The notes beneath the pieces are model-generated. The model was not told the origin of the DNA. It made no database searches and saw nothing but the letters and a program-made list of their open reading frames with translations. Made by a program: the position numbers and the translations under genes. 64,000 nt of DNA from Hortaea werneckii (lineage: Eukaryota; Ascomycota; Dothideomycetes; Mycosphaerellales; Teratosphaeriaceae). The stretch spans positions 62,001 through 126,000 of the forward strand of contig JBAOKB010000058.1 in NCBI GenBank assembly GCA_037044905.1. The letters run 5' to 3'. Of the stretch, positions 1-10,731 are shown in pieces (position 1 is the first letter of the stretch; every line of letters begins with the position of its first letter).

Positions 1-61
1 TAAGGACATGGTATCCAAGTACCGGAGTTGCATGGCGAGCTATGGGTTCAACCTGGCGTGA
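1..61 (+). CDS. COX17: Cox17 copper chaperone, C-terminal end (partial)
   Basis: Only the last 19 codons and the TGA stop (59-61) are inside the window, read from base 2. The tail KDMVSKYRSCMASYGFNLA matches the end of Cox17, the intermembrane-space copper chaperone that hands Cu(I) to Sco1/Cox11 for cytochrome c oxidase assembly. In the family, a cysteine sits directly before this segment and forms the second CX9C pair with the visible SC. Base 1 is T, which fits a TGT cysteine codon split by the window edge. The gene is convergent with ALG6. The call rests on a short tail, so another CHCH protein remains possible. Confidence 0.6.
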   Translation, partial: KDMVSKYRSCMASYGFNLA

Positions 62-286
62 AGAGGACGATTTGCTATTTGAATATATCTGAGCGCGCAT
101 CTTGGGACGGAGTTTAAGGGATTATCCAAGGGCACGAAATGAGATTCTGGGGGTTACAACCGTGCTGTTGTATGTAAGATGGGGGTGTACGATATCTATA
201 CAGTACGAGGAAGTTCAATGGGCGAGGCCCTCTATTACTCCACAAAGGGCGTACGCTTTGCCGGTATTGCTTGAACAAATGGAGGA

Positions 287-2071
287 TTAATGGTCCTTTT
301 TCTCGCCAACCGCACTGTTCTTCTTCCAGATTCCGACATCGTACAAGATGCCGCTGGCTTCGACGGTCTTCCATAAACACCACAGATAGCAAAGGCCGAA
401 TCCAGCGCAGCCAAGACAGACGTTTGCCACAACCCAAAGATCCGGTTTGTCATCGGGTGGCGGTAGGGTCGCCTCGACAATATGCCATCCCACCATGCCC
501 AAGTAGGTGGCAACATGTATAGCCTTGCTCACAAGACTCAACCCACCCTCCTCCGCCGACGTTGAAAGCGTGCTCGTTCCGAAAGGCGGTAGGCCCATCA
601 GCCATGCCCACAAGCCGGTGAGCACAAAGTACGGTATCCGTAGCCCGTCTCTGACCAGCAATGGGAACATGGTCCAGCATCCCAGGACGTTGGCGTAACC
701 TATCCAGGCACGATTCGCGGAGTTCATGCCATCTTGCATGGCCAATAGCAACGTCATCGGCAACAGAGGCAGTAGAACGTTTTTCTCGTGAACCTGGTAA
801 GAGCAGAGAAAGAAGCCCCAAGCCGTTGCTGACAGCACATACGGCACAGCCTCCTTCCTCGGCTTCACAAATAGCAGGAAGCAAGGTGGGGCGATGGAGG
901 CGAGTGTGAGGCCGAGCGCTGCCTGGCTGAGAAAGGTGGAGTCGTATCGATTAAGCTTGTAGACGCCTGAACTGTGTACCGCACACCAAATGTTGGCCAC
1001 TTTGTCCTCGAAAAGCCCGCGGGCGAAGGGGAAGATTCGGTGGATAGCTTGCATTAGCTGGACGAGGTATGGATAGTACCAACTGCTCTCTGCGATATTC
1101 CATGGAAGCATGGACATGAGTGGCGGGTTCTTAGCATCAGTTGGAAGCGCCACGCCGCGGTACACGTCGAAGGCAGTCCCTGCAACCAGCGGCAGGAATA
1201 GAAGGGCGAAAGCTGCTACCGTGACGACAGCGATGCCCAAGAAGCGCAGTACATTGATTCGCGGACTGATACAGACCCCGGCAAGATAGGCAGCTACAGC
1301 TGGAGCGTAAAAGAGACCCATTTGCTTGAAGCCCAGTGTCGCCACAAAGAAGACACAACTCCACATTGGTTTGCCGGCCAGCATGCTTGCCACAGTCGCG
1401 AGCATGAATCCCAGCATGACGGTGTTATACTGGAAATGCCCGTGATCGATGAGGATAGTAGCCGGCTGCATCAGGATAGCGCACAACGCGATTGAGGACT
1501 CCCACGTGTTGATGTTATGGTGCCTTGCCAGCTGTCTTACGCACAGCACAGCAGCAGGCACGTAAACAGCATACTCGCTCACCACGACGCTGGCTCTCAT
1601 GAATACCTTCAGTCCGGCATCGTCTAGCCCTCTGCTGAGATACAGAGCAAACCAGTTCGGGTTCAGCCACGAGCCCAGCTGCCCGAGAATCCAGGAATGG
1701 TAGGCAGTGAGAGGCGGGTAGTCCAAGCCCCACCACTCAAGGTCGTGGAAGTACCAATAAGTCGTGGGTAAGTTAACTGTGAGTTCCATCCAGTGCCGCT
1801 GGGCTTCGAAGTCGCCATGCATGGGCGGCTTGGCGTAGCCGGAGTAAGGCCACATACTGACTGTCCAGCGGAAGAGGAAGGTAATCATAAGAATGGCCGG
1901 GAGCAGGACCCAGGATGACGGGTGGGATTTTGCAGGCCAGAAGAATGCGGCGAGGGGAAAGGAGGGTTTCTCCATTTTGGATGTGGCGTCTAGGGTAGTG
2001 GTCCCATTCGAAGAGGAAGCGTTGCCAGTGCGCTTCTTGCGCGGGCGGTGGGAAGGTGTGGGTGGTGCCAT
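287..2071 (-). CDS. ALG6: Dolichyl-P-Glc:Man9GlcNAc2-PP-dolichol alpha-1,3-glucosyltransferase
   Basis: Single-exon gene of 594 residues. Alg6 adds the first glucose from dolichyl-phosphate-glucose onto the lipid-linked Man9 oligosaccharide in the ER membrane during N-glycan assembly. The protein is polytopic. After a hydrophilic N-terminus (1-50) and a first membrane segment (about 53-70) comes the ALG6/ALG8 luminal signature GDFEAQRHW (86-94, with the acidic D87) and then WGLDYPPLTAY (114-124). About ten more hydrophobic segments follow, ending in a lysine-rich tail EKKDH that resembles an ER-retrieval signal. The open frame runs 79 codons further upstream, but the ATG at 2071 begins a typical Alg6 N-terminus. 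ALG8 is the main alternative; the motif wording favours ALG6. The gene is divergent from NSR1. Confidence 0.88.
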   Translation of the reverse strand: MAPPTPSHRPRKKRTGNASSSNGTTTLDATSKMEKPSFPLAAFFWPAKSHPSSWVLLPAILMITFLFRWTVSMWPYSGYAKPPMHGDFEAQRHWMELTVNLPTTYWYFHDLEWWGLDYPPLTAYHSWILGQLGSWLNPNWFALYLSRGLDDAGLKVFMRASVVVSEYAVYVPAAVLCVRQLARHHNINTWESSIALCAILMQPATILIDHGHFQYNTVMLGFMLATVASMLAGKPMWSCVFFVATLGFKQMGLFYAPAVAAYLAGVCISPRINVLRFLGIAVVTVAAFALLFLPLVAGTAFDVYRGVALPTDAKNPPLMSMLPWNIAESSWYYPYLVQLMQAIHRIFPFARGLFEDKVANIWCAVHSSGVYKLNRYDSTFLSQAALGLTLASIAPPCFLLFVKPRKEAVPYVLSATAWGFFLCSYQVHEKNVLLPLLPMTLLLAMQDGMNSANRAWIGYANVLGCWTMFPLLVRDGLRIPYFVLTGLWAWLMGLPPFGTSTLSTSAEEGGLSLVSKAIHVATYLGMVGWHIVEATLPPPDDKPDLWVVANVCLGCAGFGLCYLWCLWKTVEASGILYDVGIWKKNSAVGEKKDH

Positions 2072-3199
2072 GGTGGGATATTGGAGAAGGCTATCGTGAC
2101 ATTTCGCTCTGGCGGCAAGGCTAGGCTCAATGCGCGTCCCTGTCTGGGCCAGGGGCGTTATCAAGTCGTAAGTCCACTGACTCCTGATGGGATGGGAAGT
2201 TGGTGAGACGCCGCAGTCTTGAAATAGAGAGTCCGTCGTTGGTGACAGAGCTTCAACGAGCCTCGTGCTTGAAGTGCGTGGTCTACTAATCTTCGACCAA
2301 AGGTTCAAACACTACTCCGACCAATTTCAGCAACTTGTTCTGTACCGCATGAAGCTACCTAAACGCATGGATGGGTCCCCGTACACGCTACTACGCGCAA
2401 CCTGAATGCCGGCCAATGCGTTCCAGCCTGAGGCCGGTATCTGCAAGCATTAAACTCGAGGCGCGGCTAGATCCGCGGAGCTCCTCCGCACGCTAGTTCG
2501 GCAGAAAATGCTCGCCTCTTGAACTTTTCTACCAGCCGTCTGCACCGCATCCTCGACTCTCTTCCTCCTCTCACCCTCTTTCTTTTCGACACCGCAGAGG
2601 ATTGCTTCGGCATCAACATACGACATCAGACACTCTTGAGGGATATCGCATCGGGGTTCTCTTCACATATACACACACTTGGTTCGTGGGCATTTTAATC
2701 TCTTCACAAAGCCGCTGGCATCAGCGCCTGTGAACGAGCTACTTCACAATTTTCTTGTGGGCTGCGAGGACTTCAGTGGGCTTAACATCTAGAATCGCTT
2801 CTCAAACAGTCTCGGCAGCTTGTGGGGACACACGGCCTCGACTCTGCGATCAGTGGGCAAAGACGACGACAATCATCGTCGTTGTCGTCGATTGGCATGC
2901 ACAGATCCTGCCACGCGCAGTGATCATTACTCGAGGGCTTCCAATACAGTCGCTTCGGCGACGACTAGTGGGCTACTTCTGAGGGCTTTGCTGCGACTGA
3001 GAAATCGTCGCTTGTGGGCTGTTGCGTTTTGCTACTTTTGCTGCTGAGTTTGAACACGCTTGTCGTTGTTCCCGCCGCTGGGCGTTTGAGACGAGAGACT
3101 TCTACTGCTGCCTGCAGTTACACTGCACTTTACACTTTGGGGACTTGTATACTGACAGCTGCACAGACAGAAGACTTGTCATAAATTTCCAGCATCATA
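2072..3199. promoter_or_regulatory. Divergent upstream region of ALG6 and NSR1
   Basis: This 1.1-kb region lies between two divergently transcribed genes and has no convincing ORF. A pyrimidine-rich tract lies near 2520-2600, as is common before fungal transcription starts. If the NSR1 leader is long, it would contain a 9-codon upstream ORF at 2897-2923 (ATG...TGA). The transcription start is not visible, so this is only a possibility. Confidence 0.4.
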
Positions 3200-4870
3200 A
3201 TGGCCAAGGACAAGACCTCCAGCAAGAAGGCTGCTGCCGCCGCTCCGGCTCCGGCCAAGACCGAAAAGGTCAAGAGCGGCCGTGTGAGCAAGCCCGCTGA
3301 GGCACCGAAGAAGGTTGCCAAGGCTACGGCGAAGAACACTGCTAAGACCGTGGAGAAGGAGAGCAAGAAGAACAAGAAGAGCAAGAAGGAGCCCACTCCT
3401 GAGTCTTCTAGCAGCGAGGAGGACGAGGATACCTCTGACAGCTCCGAGAGCAGCGACTCCGAGAGCGAGGAGGAGGCTAAGCCTAAGAAGGCCGAGGCCA
3501 AGACGAACGGCAAGGCTAAGGCTGCCGCGAAGAAGGAGAGCAGCAGCGAAGAGTCCAGCGAGGAAGACTCCGACGACTCTTCGGACTCTGACAGCTCTGA
3601 GTCTGAGGAAGAGGCCAAGCCGAAGAAGGCTGACAAGAAGGCCGACAAGAAGGCTGAGGCACCTAAGACTAACGGCAAAGCCAAGAAGGAGGCGTCCTCG
3701 AGCGACTCTTCCTCTTCAGACGACAGCGATAGTGAGTCGGAGGAGGACACCAAGGCTGGCGCTAAGAAGCCTGCCGCTGCTGCTGCCAAGAAGGACGACA
3801 GCTCCGACGAGTCTAGCAGTGATGAGGAGAGCGACGAGGAGTCTGACGAGAAGGCGAAGCCGGCTAGCAAGGCCAAGGAGGTTAGTCTTGCTTTTATTTT
3901 CCCCTGACTGTCTGGGCGCACTTGTACTGACCTGGAACAGGACGACGATGACGACTCGTCTGACTCCGATGAGTCTAGCAGCAGCGACGACGATGAGGAG
4001 ATGGAAGATGCACCTGTCGCTGCCAAGGCCGCCGAGGAGTCTGGCAAGAAGCGTAAGGCCGAGGACTCTGCCGCTGGCGAGGCTGCTCCCAAGCGCGGCA
4101 AAGTCATGATCGAGGGCGTCCCCAAGGAACCCACCGCCAACCTCTTCTGTGGCCAACTTAGCTGGAACGTCGACGAGGAGTGGTTGACCCGTGAGTTCGA
4201 GGGCTTTGGTGAGCTGAAGGGCGTGCGTATCATCACAGACCGCGACTCTGGCCGCTCGAAGGGCTTTGGCTACATCGAATTCGCCAACGTTGACGATGCG
4301 ATCAGCGCTGTTGAGGAGAAGCAGGGTGCTGAGCTCGACGGCAGGAACATCCGCCTGGACTTTAGTGAGGGCAGGCAGAACAAGCAGCAGGACAAGGGCT
4401 TCAACCGCGCCCAGCAGTATGGTGACGTTGACAAGACCCCGACCACGACTCTGTGGGTTGGCAACATCTCCTTCGACGCCGACGAGAGCATGCTTACCGA
4501 GGCTTTCGCCGAGAGCGGCAACATCAAGGGCATTCGTCTCCCTACCGACCGTGAGACCGGCGCTCCTAAGGGCTTCGGCTACGTTGAGTTCTACTCCGTC
4601 GACGACGCTAAGGCGGCTTACGAGGCCATGCAAGGTGCCGATGTTGCTGGCCGCCCCGTCAGACTGGACTACGCCTCCGAGCGCTCCAACGACGGCGGTG
4701 CTGGCGGCGGCCGCGGTGGCTTCGGTGGACGCGGCCGTGGCCGTGGGGACTTTGGAGGCCGTGGCGGCGGACGTGGTGGCGGCCGCGGTGGTGCCCGCGG
4801 CGGTGGTCGCGGCGGCTCGTTCAACCGTGGCGGATTCGGCGACTTCAGCGGCAAGAAGGTGACCTTTTAG
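3200..4870 (+). CDS. NSR1: Nucleolin-like nucleolar RNA-binding protein (Nsr1/gar2)
   Basis: Two exons, 3200-3880 and 3941-4870, give 536 residues. The 60-nt intron (GTTAGT...ACTGAC...ACAG) is in phase 0. Nsr1/gar2 works in the nucleolus in pre-rRNA processing and 40S biogenesis. The order is classic: a lysine/alanine-rich start, then a long N-terminal region of alternating serine/acidic blocks and KKA-type basic blocks (about 60-290, typical CK2 substrate). RRM1 follows (about 293-370; RNP1 KGFGYIEF), then RRM2 (about 395-474; RNP1 KGFGYVEF) and an RGG/GAR domain (about 478-527). The protein ends FSGKKVTF before TAG. Directly behind that stop the frame stays open for 36 more codons and ends in a near copy of the same tail (see the following feature), so the true C-terminus is uncertain. 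Confidence 0.9.
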
Positions 4871-4981
4871 AAAAAGGATGCGAAGAAGGCCCGGAAGTCT
4901 GAAGCCGATGCCGCGCCACAGCCTCCTAAAAAGAAAGGCGCCCCCTTTGCCAAGTTCAGTGGGAAGAAGACGACGTTCTAG
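4871..4981 (+). other. In-frame extension of NSR1 beyond the TAG stop
   Basis: After the TAG at 4868-4870 the same frame continues for 36 codons to a second TAG at 4979-4981. It is lysine-rich and ends in FSGKKTTF, nearly the same as FSGKKVTF before the first stop. A candidate 63-nt intron, 4859-4921 (GTGACC...CCACAG), would remove the stop exactly and keep frame, giving one tail with both FSGKK copies. The donor is weak and the branch site poor. Stop-codon readthrough or a recent nonsense mutation are the alternatives. Confidence 0.45.
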
Positions 4982-6190
4982 AAAGATGTTGTCGCCCGCT
5001 CGCAGAGCTCGCCGTTAGAGCGGAAGAGTGCAAAGGGGAAGAAGCGGTGAATGGTATCAAGACGTGGATACGTATAGCGAAGCAAGTGCAACGGCGTTCA
5101 AGGACAGCTGCGAAGCATGAGGACGACTTGTATTGATAAAAGTGTTTTTTTCTGCGAATGGTGTTGGGGGCTTTAATTTCCTACGCCGAGTATATGGTAT
5201 TTCGAGCGAGTTAATTCAAAACTATGTATTTGTTACGCACTTTTGCTGCAAGTCATCCTCTCCCGGGCGTTTCCCTCCCATGCGCTGGTCATCTCCTGAA
5301 CAATGGTCTTGTCTACTTTTGAGTAGCTTCACAATCACAAATCGACTGGTCACATTGAGTAACCCAAGCTGTCATGACACGCGCACATGTGCTGCCTAAG
5401 AGGGCATACGAATCGAGCACAGGGGCGAAGTCCCCGGAGAGCCACAAGGTCACAGGATCAAGCTCTAGTCCTATATGGTAGCATGTGCCTATCTCCAAAT
5501 CATCCTCCACTTCCCTTTTAGGATAAGATCGGTGCCTTTGCTGGCCGCTGGGGCATGTTTGTGCTTTCTTGCAGGTCCCTGCGTGAATGGCGCATCCCTT
5601 TCGAACTTGAAATAGGACTTTTCGAAAATGTCAATGCTGTTCATGATATTGTCTCAATAAATGGATACTCAATTTTGTTCTGTTGATCCTTGAGGATACA
5701 GTACTGTACATATAGGCACAATCCGGCCGAGGCCGCCACTTGGGAAAAACCCCACCGCCTGCCCGCGCGCGCAGCCACCCCACGTCCGTCGATCGTCACG
5801 GCGCAGGTGACCAATCGGCTTCGGGTCTCAGCTGTTGGCAGAGGGTCCCCAGGGCCAGCCCAGGCATAAACCTCACCGACCGGCTGACGAGTACTTTCCT
5901 GCCTTGTCTCTCGTCACTGGATGCCAGAGCGCAGGACTTGTTGAAGACTACGCTTTGACAATCTTACGACGTTCACTAAAAGCGATCGGATACAGCGACT
6001 CCAACAAGCGATAACGTCGGGCATCACCGACTAAGAGTACCACCCCGGTATCGGCATCGTATGATACAGAGCTGGGTGGTTAGGGAATTGTGAGGCAGTA
6101 TCCACTGGAGCTTTTGGAGCCAGCGCATCTGAGCGAATTGGCGGTTTAAAGACACATTAAGACAGCGGGAAGGTATTGGCGACGGCGACG
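4982..6190. other. Intergenic region, NSR1 3' end to the next gene
   Basis: No supported gene. It holds the NSR1 3'UTR and the promoter of the gene starting at 6191. Short ORFs here have no protein-like character. Confidence 0.5.
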
Positions 6191-7692
6191 ATGGAAAGCC
6201 ATCAATTGAGCGATCACGTCCGCAGGCGACTTGGACCTGGTCACGAGGCAATGATGGATCCGGCATCACGCTCGGCTTCGTTTGAGAGGCGCACACGATC
6301 TGATGGTAAGTATGCATGCTTTGTAGGATGCAATCATCACAGACTCGCAGTTTCGTTGTCGTGGATATGCATCGGCTCTGCGTAGCCTGCGAAATGGCAG
6401 TTGCACCCTGCTATTGCTATCCATGTGAACCAGATACTGATTATTTCTCAATTCCAGACTCATGGGTGGAGATCTCTTCACAGCCTTCGTCATCCTCGCT
6501 GTCGTCTATTAATGACGACCCGGCTACAACCGGTGCAAGAGTCCAAAACGATGCACGGCAACGTCGGAGACGAACCCTGAGACCTGGTGCACCTAGTCAC
6601 CTGAACATCGCGAGCAGGGCGCCCAGTACGAGTAGCCAAGATGAGTACGAGGAGAGCGAGAGCGAGGATGATAGAATCATGTCGAGCTCCGGCGAGGAGG
6701 TTGCCATGCTATCGCAGCAGCAGAGAAGTGGTCGAAGGGTGCTTGGTGGCAACTCATCGGCTTCAGAAGATAACGGACAGGAGGAAATATCCGAAGACGA
6801 TGATGAGAACCGAACAGCGGTCAATCATCCTTTGCGTGCGAACAGTGAAGCATGCTTCACACCACAGCCGAACGCCTTTTCTCATCCACCATCAAGCGGT
6901 TCGATGCGACATGCCAGCCAGCCTGTCGTAGGATCATACTTCCCCTCTTCACGCCCCACTGGCAGACACACAGGCCGACAGTCCTCCGATGCTCGCACAC
7001 CGGGCCATTTACCGCAGAATATTCTTTCGCCCTCGTACAATCCATCTGCTGCAGCGCAGCACGACGAAGCTCTTCGCGCCAGTCTCTCCACTCTCCTCTC
7101 ATGTGCGGCCGCCGCACGTGGCTTGCCGAAATCCGCCGAGCCACCGAAGCGGCCGCCGACGGCCGACTCCACTCGAACACAGGGGCAAAGAGGCCACCGA
7201 CCAGAGCCCATGTCCTTCCGCCTCATTCCGGAATCGGCAGCGCCGGTCAACCAGCCGACCTCATCGCCGCAGCAATTCCAAGAGCCGACCTTCCACCCCA
7301 CGCTCCGTCGCACCTCAACCTCCACATCCTCCTCATCGAGTCCCCACCACCAGCCTCAGGCCCCAAAAGAAAAACGCAAAGCCAATGTCCGGACACGAAG
7401 CTCAAGCCGCGAACGACGACTCAAGAAAGCCCGTCGCGGAAGCGCCCACGACGAGCTAGCCGTCACACCCACCCTCCTCACCTGGGTCGTCTCCGCAGGC
7501 GTCGTTCTCTTCTTCTCCGCCGTCTCCTTCAGTGCCGGATACTCGCTAGGCAAGGAAGCCGGACGCTTCGAAGCCGGCGGGGTTGGCGGTTTCGCTTCCG
7601 ATGACCCGGGACTACGGGGTTGTGCGAAGGAGGCGGGGAGGAGCAGTCTCGGCTTGAAGAGGAGTCTGGCTCGGAGCGCTGTTCAGGTTTGA
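6191..7692 (+). CDS. Unknown serine-rich protein with a C-terminal membrane anchor
   Basis: Two exons, 6191-6305 and 6458-7692, give 449 residues. The 152-nt intron has a GTAAGT donor, a TACTGAT branch site and a CCAG acceptor, and joins a split Asp codon. Residues 1-350 are low complexity and probably disordered: serine, proline, acidic stretches and short basic runs, with a cluster of basic residues (KKARRG) just before the hydrophobic part. One hydrophobic segment near the C-terminus (LLTWVVSAGVVLFFSAVSF) is followed by GYSLGKEAGRFEA and a glycine-rich tail. The layout is that of a single-pass, possibly tail-anchored protein. I do not recognise the family. An unspliced start at 6316 would replace the first 39 residues with a cysteine-rich stretch and is less likely. 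Confidence 0.65.
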
Positions 7693-8234
7693 AGACTTCC
7701 TGGATCACAGCACGATTTTTGTCGAGGGGTTTCTCTGTGTAGAGTCCGAATATTGGGTTGCCCTCTGGCAAGTGGGGGTTCCTTTTTTTTTTCTTTTTTT
7801 TTCTTTTTATTGAAACGGGTATATGATGTTTACGAAGGCATGGCTTAGGAATCTTCAATGAAGTACATGAAATTTGCAAGGGCAGGTGTTTGATCTATGG
7901 CATCGGGATTACGAGGGCAAAGACCCACTTTGTGTGGTCCTATATGGCGTACCTAGGGGACACACGGTACAATTTTGGACGGGGAATAATCTTTCATTGG
8001 AGTAGTTCTTATTCTATAGCCGAGTACAATAGTAACTATGGCTCCCAATCTACTGTTATTAGTGCTCTCGAAAACTGGAAGTACTAAAAAAGAAAAGACA
8101 TCAGGACCAAAATAGGGGTGACCCCTTTTCCCTATCGGATCGACGGCCATAGAAGGTTCACAGATAGCCTTTCCTTGCAAATGGGGAAGCAAAATGCCTT
8201 GAAAGGGCATCCCAAGGGCAAAAACAAAAGAAGA
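7693..8234. other. Intergenic region with T-rich tract
   Basis: 3' flank of the preceding gene, with a T-rich tract near 7784-7808, then sequence that looks less GC-rich than its surroundings. No supported gene. Confidence 0.4.
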
Positions 8235-8356
8235 TGCGTCGGCCGGGAATCGAACCCGGGGCTGGCCGATGTTGTCCCTTCCTAGGAAGTAGTTGTGCTA
8301 CTTCCTATTTGGGAAACGGGTGGCAACGGCCAATTTTACCACTAAACCACCAACGC
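8235..8356 (-). tRNA. tRNA-Gly (anticodon GCC) with a 51-nt intron
   Basis: The minus strand folds as a complete nuclear tRNA. The acceptor arms GCGTTGG (from 8356) and CCGACGC (ending 8236) pair in all seven positions with one G-U pair, and the discriminator base is A (8235). The D-arm contains GTGGTTTAGTGGTAAAAT. The anticodon stem TGGCCG/CGGCCA closes the loop TTGCCA..T with anticodon GCC. The T-arm has GGTTCGATTCC. An intron at 8270-8320 interrupts the loop after A37, the canonical eukaryotic position. The spliced tRNA is 71 nt without CCA, normal for Gly. The intron itself contains a perfect 10-bp hairpin (8283-8292 with 8298-8307). Confidence 0.93.
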
Positions 8357-8891
8357 CTGTGATTGGTCGAATCTACTGATCCGATTGATGCCTGAAGTAA
8401 TGTGAGGTTTGTACTTAGAGGCAGGATCAAGGGGGGAAGCTCATGCCGAGTATAGGGGCTTAAAGAGCATTTTGGGAAGTAACTACGGTCTATTCTACCT
8501 AGCAGGAGGAAGGACCTTGTTCACATTGATCAACAAGAAGTGACAACCCACTAGACATAAGATGTTAGCTCGTAGAAGGCCGGCGTCTAACAGATTGCTC
8601 TACTATAGCTAACTCCTTTGCTACAAGAACTCTCCGAAGGCTAATCTAAACTTGGACTTCCAGGTACATATGTCTCCGATCAACTAACGAATGAAGGTAT
8701 AGTACTACTATCGAGTGGACCATTATGGTTGAGAGGCGTTCCTTTGCAGCGACAATATTTAAAGTCACATTCCGTCCCTCCTGAAGAAAAAATGGCCTTT
8801 TTTCCCCATCCTTTGTTCTGTTGCATAAACTACTCCGAAGCCTGTCCATCTACCATCCGCCACTAGTCGTTCTGGAGATTGGACGGCAGAC
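8357..8891. other. Intergenic patch beside the tRNA gene
   Basis: No protein gene. The sequence differs in feel from its neighbours, with fewer CG-rich codons and many short imperfect repeats. It holds one clear stem-loop, listed separately. Confidence 0.4.
8564..8613. repeat. 50-nt two-stage stem-loop
   Basis: Outer arms GTTAGCT (8564-8570) and AGCTAAC (8607-8613) are perfect complements. Inner arms GTAGA (8572-8576) and TCTAC (8599-8603) pair inside them. The minus strand read through it resembles a decayed tRNA D-arm but lacks a T-arm. It may be a tRNA relic or another structured RNA, or it may be chance. Confidence 0.4.
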
Positions 8892-9786
8892 ATGTCGAAA
8901 CTCAGTGACAGTACGCTCTCCCACCCTTCACAATATCGATCGTGCTGACATGTATCCAGCTAAAGGTGAAGACTGGGAGCAACTTGCTTCTGGATATGAG
9001 AAGATGACCTATCAGACTAGCAAGGCTCCCATCTCCAAGATGCTTGAGCGCGCTCATGCTCTTGTACCGCTATCCAGTGCAACCGGAATCCTAGACAACG
9101 GTTGCGGACCTGGTCCGATCATGTCTCGGATCATCGGGGAGTATGGCTCGGATTTACCAGATAGTTGCAGCCTAACTTGCGCCGACTTCAGCGAAGGGAT
9201 GATCAAGCAAGTCGATTTGACAAAGGACAAAGCATCGCCGACATCGACATGGAAGAGGGTCCAGACCAAGGTTCAAAACGCCATGGACTTGGTCGATGTG
9301 GCCGACGACAGTATGTCGCATGTCTTTGCAGGTTGGGTCTACTTCATGACTCCCGACCCTCAGAGGTGTCTCAGCGAGAGCAAGCGGGTCCTAAGGGACG
9401 ACGGCGTCCTCTCGCTCTCTTCGTGGGAAGACAACCAGTGGATGAAGATCATGGGAGACGTCGCCAAAGTCCGTCCCGACAAACAATTACCAGAGATCCC
9501 TGTCGAATGGCGGAGCGATTCGGGTGTGCGTGATGAGTTGGTGAAAGCAGGGTTTCGCGATGTTGAGACCCATCGTGTGACGGTGCACATGGGCTTCGAT
9601 GACCATGAGGGCTTCGTTGAGTTTCTGGTCACGAAGCTTCCTCACATGGTTCATTTGACAAGCGATATGTCTGACGAGGAGAAGAAGACGATGAAAGCTC
9701 ATATGGTCGAAACGCTAAAGGGCATGTGTCCTTCTGCCCCTGGCCAGCTCGAGGGCGTTTCCATTGTTGGCCTTGGAAGGAAGTGA
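8892..9786 (+). CDS. Class I SAM-dependent methyltransferase (UbiE/Methyltransf_11 type)
   Basis: Two exons, 8892-8910 and 8960-9786, give 281 residues. The 49-nt intron (GTACGC...GCTGAC...CCAG) joins a tiny 19-nt first exon. Without it the frame would start at a non-ATG codon or at 8951. Motif I is ILDNGCGPGP (about 50-59). An acidic motif II region CADFSEGM follows, then motif III-like DDSMSHVFAGWVYF and the post-motif LRDDGVLSLSSW. This is the fold of small-molecule methyltransferases. The substrate cannot be told from sequence. Its neighbourhood of other methyl-transfer enzymes suggests secondary or one-carbon metabolism, which is inference. Confidence 0.8.
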
Positions 9787-10731
9787 ACAGGTGGGGAGGG
9801 ATGAATGATCTTCGTATTGCAATCGGTGTCGCTTTGGCGCTCCAAGTCACGAAAATACATGGACTGTCATTTGCGTTGTGGGAATCAAATCGATTGAATT
9901 TCAAACGTTGAACACATTCGCCAGTGGGGTTCTGCGTTCTACGAATGCAAGTACAACAGATCGACGCATTAAACAGACAATGACCAATTTTCAATCGCGT
10001 CTAATGTGGAAATGACCCAACGAAAACTCCTTACCCGCCGAGACCACGTCGTCGATACCCAGATAGGCAATGCATAACCCTACATAACCCTAACGTCGCA
10101 GCCATAGGCTGAACCTCGCAAGTGTCCGAGAGCAAAAACATTCGCTCGGGTACATTATAGAAAGTAGTATTGGCTGCTTTCCAATTGAGTACTTCGGCGA
10201 GCCTGAGATCTGGTGTTTGTAACGATGCAAATGTTGCGCAAAGGGTCCAAGGGACCGAATTGGTGGCTCATGTCTTCTTTCAATCAAGACATTGATGTTT
10301 TGTTCGTAAAATTCCTGTCGCCATTTGTTCTAGCGAAGACATGACTACTCTCGGTTATGTAGAAAAGCAGAATTTCTCAAAGACGTGCAGTAGGGGCATA
10401 AATGAAGTCTATGAAAATTTGCTTCGAAGTCCATCGCGCCTACCTTGTTTGTTGACAACGTACCTTCCGAATCGAGCTTCCACAAACTCAATTTGAACGT
10501 ACGTACATACAAGGCGGTGCTGCATTGACTGCGACCCCCTTCGCTGGATATCAAAGTAGTCATCACTTCACACAACAATCAACCTAGCACGACGGCAGCA
10601 ACCTCGAGCGAAAGCATTTGCAGAATATCCTAGGGGTATATACGAGGGCATCGACGAAACGCTCAATACGCGAGGACGGGAAGGCGATCTTTTCTCAAGG
10701 TTTCGTTCTTTAGGTTCGGAGGCAGCGGTAC
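9787..10731. other. Intergenic region between two methyltransferase genes
   Basis: No supported gene. It holds the 3' ends of the two convergent methyltransferase genes. Two short telomere-like words, AACCCTACATAACCCTAA, lie at about 10076-10093. Confidence 0.45.
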
